A stretch of DNA of 5,491 bases from Candidatus Hydrogenedentota bacterium (lineage in GTDB: Bacteria; Hydrogenedentota; Hydrogenedentia; Hydrogenedentales; SLHB01): assembly GCA_026387845.1 (NCBI GenBank), contig JAPLKX010000165.1, positions 1 to 5,491 on the forward strand, given 5' to 3'. This document shows, piece after piece, positions 1 through 5,278 of this stretch (positions are counted from its first letter, which is position 1; each line of letters begins with the position of its first letter). The position numbers and the translations under genes were made by a program. Under the pieces are notes generated by a model. The model had not been told where the DNA came from, searched no databases, and saw only the letters and a program-made list of their open reading frames with translations.

Positions 1-354
1 GCGGGCGCCAAAGGCATTATGCAGGTTATGCCGCCTACCGCACAGTGGCTGGCCAAGGTCGACCCCTCGATTGACGCGGCCTGCATCACGAACCTCGAAA
101 ACCCGGACAACTCGTTCCGGCTGGGCATCGGTTACCTGTTGCGGATGGTCGAGCGGTCCAGCGGCAACCTCGTCCACGCCCTGGCCTCATACAACGCCGG
201 ACCCGGAAACTGCTCAAAATGGCTCAAAAAGTGGCCCAAAGCCGACCTCGAAACCTTCGTCGAGAACATCCCGTTCGGCGAGACCCGCAACTACGTCAAG
301 ACCGTCCTCGGCGCCTACGCCGCATACCATTCGCTGTACCCCGCCGCGGACTGA
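1..354 (+). CDS. Soluble lytic murein transglycosylase, C-terminal part of SLT domain (5' truncated by window)
   Basis: The reading frame is open from base 1 and stops with TGA at 352-354, giving 117 visible residues; the start lies outside the window. Lytic transglycosylases cleave the MurNAc-GlcNAc bond of peptidoglycan, leaving a 1,6-anhydro product, in the periplasm or at the outer membrane. The visible part begins inside the lysozyme-like SLT fold: GAKGIMQVMP (residues 2-11) is the motif following the catalytic glutamate, which must lie just upstream and is not seen. ASYNAGPGN (about 62-70) is the conserved YNAG substrate-binding motif. ENIPFGETRNYVK (about 88-100) is the typical C-terminal signature of Slt70-type enzymes. 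The protein ends about 17 residues after that motif, a normal terminus for the family. Slt70-like is preferred over MltC/MltE-like because of the ENIPFxETRxYV motif. The SLT family is certain; the subfamily and the N-terminal domains cannot be seen. No U-rich terminator follows. Confidence 0.93.
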   Translation, partial: AGAKGIMQVMPPTAQWLAKVDPSIDAACITNLENPDNSFRLGIGYLLRMVERSSGNLVHALASYNAGPGNCSKWLKKWPKADLETFVENIPFGETRNYVKTVLGAYAAYHSLYPAAD

Positions 355-733
355 TGCACTCAGTGCTCCGGAGTTTTCGCAAGTGGCACGTACAAGGCGC
401 GGTCGTCTCGCCCGCGCCGTCCAGCACACAAAGCCTGCATCAAAGCCACTGCGCCTGCCCCAAGCCAAAAGCTTAAAAAGCTTCCTCGTTCCGCTGTGTG
501 GTTGACCTCAGCCTTGATCGTTGATCATAGCCAGTGGTTTGGACGGCGCGGGCGAGACGACCGCGCCTACGGCCAACGCCGTTGAGGTAGGCCGAACAAG
601 ACTGAGGATCAGTGAGATTGATGCGGGGGTCGTTTGGCGGCGATAGCGGCTATCTGCTATATTGGCTTGGGCTTAGGTCTGTTGAAGGGCTTGGCAGGTT
701 TATTGGCGTTCTTTCTTGCGGGGAAAGAAAACC
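355..733. other. Intergenic region between the transglycosylase and the PAS histidine kinase
   Basis: This 379-nt stretch has no convincing gene. Besides the 29-bp inverted repeat, it holds a small palindrome TGATC-GTT-GATCA (515-527) inside the repeat's centre and a weak hairpin ACGGC-CAAC-GCCGT (569-582). I found no well-spaced sigma70 promoter for the kinase. A hydrophobic out-of-frame reading starting at a TTG (634) runs into the kinase gene; it lacks a good start and ribosome binding site, so I did not call it. Confidence 0.6.
395..568. repeat. Perfect 29-bp inverted repeat with 116-nt centre (MITE-like or dispersed repeat)
   Basis: Bases 395-423 (beginning AGGCGCGGTCGTCTCGCCC) are the exact reverse complement of 540-568 (ending in GACGACCGCGCCT). 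The 29-bp arms are very GC-rich, while the 116-nt centre (424-539) is of mixed composition and holds two AAGCTT copies near 469-482. No open frame of note lies inside. The flanks (GTACA before, ACGGC after) show no clear target-site duplication. The size of about 174 bp with long perfect ends is MITE-like, but a pair of dispersed repeats inserted in opposite orientation, or a large transcript hairpin, are equally possible. Confidence 0.75.
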
Positions 734-2836
734 ATGGGTGCAACACATCGCGAACCGAACAAACGCACGAGGACGCGCGCGGGGAACAAGGTAATCCTGC
801 ACGACGACAACTGCCGTTACCGCATGTTGTTCGAGAGGATGACGGAAGGGTTTTCGCTGCACGAAATAGTTACCGACCCGGAAGGCAGGCCGATCGACTA
901 TACGTTTCTTGAAGTCAACCCGGCATTCGAAATCCTCACCGGCTTGAAGCGCGAGTCGGTGATAGGCCGGCGCGTAACTGAGGTGGTGCCGGGAATCGAG
1001 CCGTACTGGATCGAAACGTTCGGCCAAGTGGCGCTGACGGGCGAGCCCGCACGGTTCGAGAATTACGCCGCGCCGTTGGCCCGCTGGTACGAAGTCCTTG
1101 CCTACAGTACCGCGCCGCGGCAGTTCGCCGTCGTGTTCCTCGACGTCACCAAACGGCACGAAGCCGAGTCGGCGCTGCGGGAAAGCCAGGCCGACCTCAA
1201 CCGGGCTCAGGCCGTCGCCCACACCGGCAGTTGGCGGCTTGACGTGTTGCGCAACCAACTGTCCTGGTCCGACGAAACGTACCGGATGTTCGGCATGGCC
1301 AAAGGCACGCCGTTGACTTATGAAACCTTCCTGAACACCGTGTATCCGGATGACCGCGACCACATTGATCAGAACTGGAACGCGGCTCTGCGCGGAGAAG
1401 AACCCTATGACATCGAGCACCGCATTATGGTTGGCGGAGCCGTCAAGTGGGTTCGGGAGCGGGCCGAACTCGAGTTCGATGCGGAGGGTGCGCTGCTTGG
1501 CGGATTTGGGACAGTCCAGGATGTGACCGAGCGCAAGCAGGCGGCGGAGGCATTGCGCGAAGCCAAAGAAAACCTCGAGGTGCGCGTCACGGAACGGATG
1601 GCGGAACTCGAACGCGCCAACCTCACTCTCGAGCGCGAGATAACCGAACGCCAGCGGGCGGAACAAGCCGTCCTGGCCGAGCGACAACTATTCTACGACG
1701 TCCTCGAGACGCTGCCGGTTTACGTGGTCCTGTTGACGCCCGACTACCGAGTCAGCTTCGCCAATCGGGTATTCCGGGAGCGGTTCGGCGTGTCCGAAAA
1801 GCGGTGTTACGAACACCTGTTCGGGCGCTCGGAACCGTGCGAAATCTGCGAAGCCTATGGCGTTCTCCGGACGATGGCGCCCCACGAATGGGAATGGGTC
1901 GGGCCGGACCAGCGGACCTACCATGTCTTTGACCTCCCTTTCACCGATACCACGGGGGCGGTTCTCATTCTCGAGATGGGCATTGATATTACCGAACGCA
2001 AGAGGTCCGAGGAGGAGGTCCGTCATTACCAGGAACACCTCGAGGAGGAAGTCCGGCTCCGCACGGCCGAAGTGGAAAACAGGAACACGCAACTGGCGGC
2101 CGAAGTCATCGAGCGCCAACGTGCCGAGGAGGCGCTGCGGCAGAACGAAGCCGTCTTGAAGCGCTCGAATCAGGACCTCGAGCAGTTTGCCTACGTCGCC
2201 TCGCACGACCTGCAGGAGCCGTTGCGCCAGATCAGCGGGTTTGTCCAACTGTTGGGGCGCGATTACGCAATCTTGTTCGATGCAAATGCAACAGAATACT
2301 TTACTTTCATTACAGACGGCGCATCGCGGATGCAGTCGCTCATTCAGGGCTTACTCGAATATTCCCGGGTCGGCAGATACGGCACAGATGTTTCACGGGT
2401 AAGCCTCGAACAGGCTGTTAAAACAGCCACGAAAAACCTCGCAGCCCGAATCGACGAAACCGGCGCCAAAATCACCCTGGGCCCGTTGCCGTCCGTTGCC
2501 GGAAATTCCACCCTGCTCACCCAGGTGTTCCAGAACCTGATCGGCAACAGCCTCAAGTTCTGTTCAGACCGGCCCGTCGAGATCGAGATCGGCTCGCGAA
2601 ACGACGGCAACAACTGGCTGCTGTGGGTGAAAGACAACGGGATCGGATTCGAACAGGAGTACGCGGAGAAGATCTTCCTGGTGTTTCAGCGCCTGCACGG
2701 CCGCGCCGATTATGCCGGCACCGGCATCGGGCTCGCCATCTGCAAGCGGGCCATCGAACAGCACGGCGGCCGTATCTGGGTCGAATCCACCCCCGGCGCC
2801 GGCACAACCTTCTACTTCACACTGCCCCAAGGTTGA
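734..2836 (+). CDS. Cytosolic PAS-PAS-PAS sensor histidine kinase (HisKA + HATPase_c)
   Basis: This 700-residue protein is a sensor kinase that should autophosphorylate on a histidine and pass the phosphate to a response regulator. There is no signal peptide or membrane segment, so it is a soluble sensor. In order: PAS 1 (about 28-142, ending FLDVTKRHEAE), PAS 2 of the PAS_3 type (about 157-265, with GSWRLDV and ending VQDVTERKQ), a charged coiled coil (about 265-315), PAS 3 (about 316-425, ending IDITERKRS) and a second coiled coil (about 425-480). The HisKA H-box is ASHDLQEPLR with His491, the form common in phytochrome-like kinases. The HATPase domain shows the N-box NLIGNSLKF (Asn605), the G1 box DNGIGF (Asp634) and the G2 box GTGIGLA (662-668), so it should be active. 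PAS 3 carries Cys358, Cys369 and Cys372, possibly a metal or redox site. ATG 734 is chosen because GGGAAAG precedes it at fair spacing; a TTG at 716 would add six residues. No partner regulator is visible, so it is an orphan here and its signal is unknown. Confidence 0.95.
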   Translation: MGATHREPNKRTRTRAGNKVILHDDNCRYRMLFERMTEGFSLHEIVTDPEGRPIDYTFLEVNPAFEILTGLKRESVIGRRVTEVVPGIEPYWIETFGQVALTGEPARFENYAAPLARWYEVLAYSTAPRQFAVVFLDVTKRHEAESALRESQADLNRAQAVAHTGSWRLDVLRNQLSWSDETYRMFGMAKGTPLTYETFLNTVYPDDRDHIDQNWNAALRGEEPYDIEHRIMVGGAVKWVRERAELEFDAEGALLGGFGTVQDVTERKQAAEALREAKENLEVRVTERMAELERANLTLEREITERQRAEQAVLAERQLFYDVLETLPVYVVLLTPDYRVSFANRVFRERFGVSEKRCYEHLFGRSEPCEICEAYGVLRTMAPHEWEWVGPDQRTYHVFDLPFTDTTGAVLILEMGIDITERKRSEEEVRHYQEHLEEEVRLRTAEVENRNTQLAAEVIERQRAEEALRQNEAVLKRSNQDLEQFAYVASHDLQEPLRQISGFVQLLGRDYAILFDANATEYFTFITDGASRMQSLIQGLLEYSRVGRYGTDVSRVSLEQAVKTATKNLAARIDETGAKITLGPLPSVAGNSTLLTQVFQNLIGNSLKFCSDRPVEIEIGSRNDGNNWLLWVKDNGIGFEQEYAEKIFLVFQRLHGRADYAGTGIGLAICKRAIEQHGGRIWVESTPGAGTTFYFTLPQG

Positions 2837-2877
2837 GCGCTCCTTCCACCGCGGCGGCAGGTATCGGTCGATTACTT

Positions 2878-2918
2878 AGTGCCCGTATCTTGAGGCGGGG
2901 CCTCAAGATACGGGCACT
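2878..2918. terminator. Perfect 19-bp-arm hairpin between convergent units (possible bidirectional terminator without U-tract)
   Basis: Bases 2878-2896 (AGTGCCCGTATCTTGAGGC) are the exact reverse complement of 2900-2918, with a GGG loop. It begins 41 nt after the kinase stop codon, so in RNA it would form a very stable stem at the end of the kinase transcript. It is followed by TTTGGG on the + side and by no T run on the - side, so it is not a classic intrinsic terminator. It could instead be a repeat or the end of the neighbouring transposase relic. Confidence 0.5.
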
Positions 2919-2930
2919 TTGGGTCATCCG

Positions 2931-3038
2931 TTACAAAGCGTTGTCCCAGATAAATGCGAACATACGGCCCCGGCACGCCGATTCGCCGCTGAATCGCCGC
3001 TGGAAGTCCAGCAATGTGCGCGGGTAATCCTCGGCCAT
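2931..3038 (-). pseudogene. N-terminal relic of an IS1595-type transposase
   Basis: On the minus strand an ATG at 3038-3036 opens a 35-codon frame ending in TAA at 2933-2931. It starts MAEDYPRTLLDFQRRFS and continues GESACR, which resembles the start of IS1595-family transposases (DYPxTLxxFxxRFxTEEACRxYLFxLRWPxGF, followed by a zinc-binding CPxC). After ACR the match weakens: F and W remain aligned (GRMFAFIWDNAL), then the frame stops. The zinc ribbon and the whole catalytic DDE-type domain are missing. Nothing downstream in the window resumes the family sequence. No Shine-Dalgarno sequence is seen before the ATG. It is most likely the stub of a decayed or badly deleted insertion. The identification rests on recalled family motifs over about 25 residues; a chance resemblance is possible but unlikely. 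Confidence 0.55.
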
Positions 3039-3196
3039 TGCACGAAACACTACAGATTGCGGTTGGTTGAGTGAAGTAAATATCCCTATTCGGAGATGGG
3101 ACCTACTTTTTCGGCAGTTTGTCTTCATCGTTATACGGGGGAGGCAAAGCCTCATGGCAAACAGTCCGCGTTTTTTGGCTTCAACGCCAACCAGAA

Positions 3197-4234
3197 TTAA
3201 AGTATAAGCATTGCGTCGCCGTAGGAGTAAAACCGGAACCGCTCGCGGATCGCCAGCCTGTACGCTTCCAAAATGAATTCCGTGCCGGCAAAGGCGCACA
3301 CCAGGGCCAGCAGGCTGGACCGAGGCAGGTGGAAATTTGTCTGTAGCGCATCGATGGCGCGGAACTGGTATGGCGGGTAGATGAACTTGTCCGTGACGCC
3401 TTCGCCGGAGTGATAACGGCCGTCCCAAAACTGGGTCTCGAGCACCCGCGTCACCGTCGTCCCGACCGCCACCACCCGGCCACCGGACGCCCGGGCCCGG
3501 CTCAATTTTTCTGCGGTTTCTGCTGAAAATGCGAAATCTTCCGGCTCAACCTGATGTTCCTCGACCATATCTGTCAAGATGGGCCGGAAGGTTCCATAGC
3601 CGACGTGCAGCGTCAGAGTTGCCCGGTCCACGCCTCTTGCCTCGAGCGCCCGCAGGGTTTCGTCGGTGAAATGCAGGCCGGCGGTGGGTGCGGCCACGGC
3701 GCCGGGCACCCTGGCGTAGACGGTCTGATAGCGGGTCAGGTCGCCGGCGTCTGGGTGGTCGCGCCTGATGTACGGCGGCAGCGGTATCTCGCCCACCTGC
3801 TCGAGCACCCGCAACACGTCAACCGAACCCGGTTCGGCCGAGTCGAACACCACACGCCGCTGCCCGCCCGGCAACGGTTCCTCGATTGTCGCTGAGACGC
3901 CCCCGCCAAACTCCACCCGCATCCCTTCCGGCACACGCGCCGACGGACGGACCAGCGCCCGCCACTCGCCCGGCGACAGTTCATGCAGCAGGAACACCTC
4001 GACCTGACCGCCGGTCGGCTTGCGCCCGCGCAGCCGCGCCCGGATCACCTTGGTGTCGTTCAGCACCAGGCAGTCGCCCCGGTTCAGGTATCCGGGCAGA
4101 TTCCGGAACACGTCCAGGCGCATCGTCCCCGCGGAACGATCCAATACCAGCAGGCGCGACTCGTCCCGCCGCTCAGCCGGGTGCTGCGCGATAAGTTCCG
4201 GCGGGAGTTCATAATCCAGGTCCGAGGTCTTCAT
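3197..4234 (-). CDS. queA: S-adenosylmethionine:tRNA ribosyltransferase-isomerase (QueA)
   Basis: QueA transfers and isomerises the ribosyl part of S-adenosylmethionine onto 7-aminomethyl-7-deazaguanine at the wobble position (34) of tRNAs with GUN anticodons, making epoxyqueuosine in the cytosol. The 345-residue length is normal and the protein is complete. Family motifs run along its length: DYELPPELIAQHPAERRDESRLLV (N-terminus, residues 7-30, read in two parts DYELPPELIAQ and ERRDESRLLV), LVLNDTKVIRARL (56-68), GEIPLPPYIRR (148-158), RYQTVYA (168-174), AAPTAGLHFT (181-190), LHVGYGTFRP (209-218), VAVGTTVTRVLE (255-266) and TNFHLPRSSLLALVCAFAG (299-317). The site FIYPPYQF (284-291) has Pro where many QueA have FIYPGY. 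The ATG at 4234 is chosen because the protein begins with the conserved MKTSDLDYELP; no good Shine-Dalgarno precedes it. It stands alone: tgt, queG and yajC are not in the window. It is convergent with the kinase and divergent from the rRNA operon. Confidence 0.98.
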   Translation of the reverse strand: MKTSDLDYELPPELIAQHPAERRDESRLLVLDRSAGTMRLDVFRNLPGYLNRGDCLVLNDTKVIRARLRGRKPTGGQVEVFLLHELSPGEWRALVRPSARVPEGMRVEFGGGVSATIEEPLPGGQRRVVFDSAEPGSVDVLRVLEQVGEIPLPPYIRRDHPDAGDLTRYQTVYARVPGAVAAPTAGLHFTDETLRALEARGVDRATLTLHVGYGTFRPILTDMVEEHQVEPEDFAFSAETAEKLSRARASGGRVVAVGTTVTRVLETQFWDGRYHSGEGVTDKFIYPPYQFRAIDALQTNFHLPRSSLLALVCAFAGTEFILEAYRLAIRERFRFYSYGDAMLIL

Positions 4235-4261
4235 CGCTGAAAAATACCATGGAACCAGTGG

Positions 4262-4322
4262 GAAGTGCGAAGTGCGAAGTGCGGAGTGCGAAGTGCGGAG
4301 TGCGGAGTGCGAAGTGCGAAGT
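4262..4322 (+). repeat. Left heptad array: 8.7 copies of GAAGTGC/GGAGTGC
   Basis: Eight complete 7-nt units and a final GAAGT follow one another without spacers. The order is GAAGTGC three times, GGAGTGC, GAAGTGC, GGAGTGC twice, GAAGTGC, then GAAGT. Only the second base varies (A or G). The array begins 27 bases from the queA start codon. The same heptad occurs in reverse orientation at 4453-4519, so the two arrays frame the four-helix-bundle relic as imperfect inverted repeats. Confidence 0.95.
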
Positions 4323-4334
4323 TTTAAGAAGCCC

Positions 4335-4427
4335 TTACTTGCGGGTTTCGGGGTATTTTATGAAGCCGAAGATGAGCCTGGATGTCTGCCTGCCAAGCTT
4401 GATGTCTTCAAAACGTTCGATTTTCAT
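4335..4427 (-). pseudogene. Internally deleted four-helix-bundle (23S rRNA IVS-type) protein gene
   Basis: On the minus strand ATG (4427-4425) opens a 30-codon frame that stops with TAA at 4337-4335. The first nine residues, MKIERFEDI, are the usual start of four-helix-bundle proteins of the S23/IVS family (typically FEDIxAWQKA follows). The end, TSRLIFGFIKYPETRK (residues 15-30), matches the usual C-terminal tail of the same family (form: SRxIxGFIKYLxxS). The roughly 80 to 90 residues that normally lie between, with the AWQKAREL, LRDQIRRA and NIAEGF motifs, are absent. The gene therefore looks like a clean internal deletion that kept both ends and the frame. The family's full-length members are about 115-130 residues, pack as pentamers, and occur inside 23S rRNA intervening sequences or as stand-alone genes; their function is poorly known. 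No ribosome binding site is visible. Whether this 30-residue peptide is made is doubtful. The identification rests on recalled motifs, but both termini agree. Confidence 0.65.
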
Positions 4428-4452
4428 GAGGCGATTTTAACACTCAGGACAA

Positions 4453-4519
4453 AACTTCGCACTGTCAACTTCGCACTGGTCAACTTCGCACTTCGCACTA
4501 TCAACTTCGCACTTCGCAC
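4453..4519 (-). repeat. Right heptad array, reverse orientation (AACTTCGCACT units)
   Basis: Four blocks starting AACTTCGCACT lie at 4453, 4467, 4482 and 4503, separated by GTC, GGTC and ATC. The last two blocks contain an extra TTCGCAC heptad. Block spacings are 14, 15 and 21 nt, so the array keeps a seven-base rhythm. TTCGCAC/GCACTTC is the reverse complement of the GAAGTGC unit of the left array. The array ends 3 nt before the -35 box of the first rRNA promoter, taking the place where an UP element would lie. Confidence 0.93.
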
Positions 4520-4522
4520 GAT

Positions 4523-4551
4523 TTGACATCGCCTTTTATGTCTGGTATGAT
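4523..4551 (+). promoter_or_regulatory. rRNA operon promoter P1 (sigma70-type, extended -10)
   Basis: A consensus -35 TTGACA (4523-4528), a 17-nt spacer and -10 TATGAT (4546-4551) are preceded by TGG, giving a TGn extended -10. The expected start of transcription is near 4558. It points toward the 16S gene and is the most distal of three similar promoters. Confidence 0.75.
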
Positions 4552-4671
4552 TGCCAAGCTGCCGGGCGTTAAGGTCTGGCTCGGCGGAAAGCCTTAATAA
4601 GAGCCGTGAGGCTATGTCCGTGCCTGGAGGCTGATTGGCCGGGCCCAAAAAAAGTTGAATGACAGCGTGAG

Positions 4672-4700
4672 TTGACACCGCGATCCGCGCGTGATATAAT
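4672..4700 (+). promoter_or_regulatory. rRNA operon promoter P2 (perfect consensus, extended -10)
   Basis: TTGACA (4672-4677), a 17-nt spacer and TATAAT (4695-4700) are an exact match to the sigma70 consensus, with TGA just before the -10 box (extended -10). The expected start is near 4707. An A-rich tract (AAAAAAAG, 4647-4654) lies upstream where an UP element could sit. Confidence 0.88.
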
Positions 4701-4885
4701 AACTTAATAGGTTGAGAGACTCACCATCCCGCACCCAATCCCGCGGGCGGCGCAACGCCGACGAAGTGAGAGCGGCGTGCGTCTTAGTGTGTCTCTGCCA
4801 AACGAGAATTGAAGCGTTTTTCGACTCCAAAACCGGCCGTGAAGACCCCCAATAAACCGGGGGCTGCGGCGGCCGCGAATTGGGG

Positions 4886-4914
4886 TTGACATGGGTCCGG
4901 AAGCGTGTTAAAAT
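4886..4914 (+). promoter_or_regulatory. rRNA operon promoter P3 (proximal, extended -10)
   Basis: TTGACA (4886-4891), a 17-nt spacer and TAAAAT (4909-4914) with TGT before the -10 form a strong promoter. The GCGTG just upstream of the -10 is shared with P2 (GCGTGATATAATA versus GCGTGTTAAAATA), suggesting duplication or shared control. The expected start is near 4921, about 358 nt before mature 16S rRNA. A CCCCC/GGGGG stem (4846-4863) lies between P2 and P3. Confidence 0.85.
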
Positions 4915-4920
4915 AGCCTT

Positions 4921-5278
4921 TCGGATGGAGCTAGGAGCTCCGTGGGGGTTCCATAACGGACCCCGGCGCCAGCGATGGGTAGGTCAGCCAACGCCGAGGC
5001 GATTCGAGCGGCGGGGGTGATTTTCTGTCCCTGGCGGTCAACAGTTGAGAAGATGGTTGGGAGGATTGAACTCCTTTACCAGCGCTCTTTGAAAATTGAA
5101 TACAGTGTATGTCATGAAACGACTCCTTGTGATGGTTGGAGTCGTGCGGACGTAACCCTCAAAGTTACGCAGCCGCCCGATTCTAAACCCCAATTTACAA
5201 GAAGATTCCTTGACAATTATGACAAGGGAATCAAGCTCAAAAACGGTCTCCCCTAACGGGGAGGACGTTGTCGATTTT
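4921..5278 (+). other. 16S rRNA leader (structured, non-coding)
   Basis: This region should be transcribed from P3 and removed during rRNA processing. It contains a row of small stems: GGAGCT/AGCTCC (4927-4941), GGGGTTCC/GGACCCC with one bulge (4944-4964), ACGACTCC/GGAGTCGT (5119-5145), CGTAAC/GTTACG (5151-5169), GATTCCTTG/CAAGGGAATC with one bulge (5204-5232) and CTCCCC/GGGGAG (5248-5263). The last is followed by a T run (5275-5280). A reading frame at 4975-5256 (93 codons) runs through it but is broken up by these stems and has no ribosome binding site, so I treat the region as non-coding. The RNase III stem partner lies beyond the window. Confidence 0.75.
5083..5096 (+). promoter_or_regulatory. 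boxA-like rRNA antitermination site
   Basis: CGCTCTTTGAAAAT matches the rrn boxA form (GCTCTTTNAAAA), the RNA site bound by NusB-NusE in antitermination of rRNA operons. It lies about 183 nt before the 16S 5' end, within the usual leader position. A short stem (GGAGGATTGAACTCC, near 5060-5074) just upstream could play the boxB role, but that is a guess. Confidence 0.75.

Noticed and set aside
634..912. A frame starting with about 27 hydrophobic residues (MAAIAAICYIGLGLG...) just before the kinase.
   Set aside because: It starts at TTG without a ribosome binding site and then runs out of frame through the kinase coding sequence; the hydrophobic stretch is probably chance.
650..1687. A 345-codon frame on the minus strand opposite the kinase.
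   Set aside because: It is the antisense shadow of a clearly real PAS-kinase gene; its residue make-up follows no family and codon bias in high-GC DNA explains its length.
3141..3190. Small stems GAGGC-AAA-GCCTC and TTGGC-TTCAAC-GCCAA after queA as its terminator.
   Set aside because: Read in the direction of queA, they are followed by A's or mixed bases, not T's, so there is no intrinsic terminator signature.
4262..4519. The heptad arrays as a CRISPR array.
   Set aside because: Units are 7 nt without 25-40 nt spacers, the two arrays are in opposite orientation, and no cas genes are present.
5210..5238. Another TTGACA in the leader (5210-5215) as a possible fourth promoter.
   Set aside because: No -10-like hexamer lies at 16-18 nt spacing; the bases belong to the GATTCCTTG/CAAGGGAATC stem.
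4975..5256. A 93-codon open frame between the rRNA promoters and 16S rRNA.
   Set aside because: It lies wholly in the rRNA leader, overlaps boxA and several stems, has no ribosome binding site and resembles no family I know.
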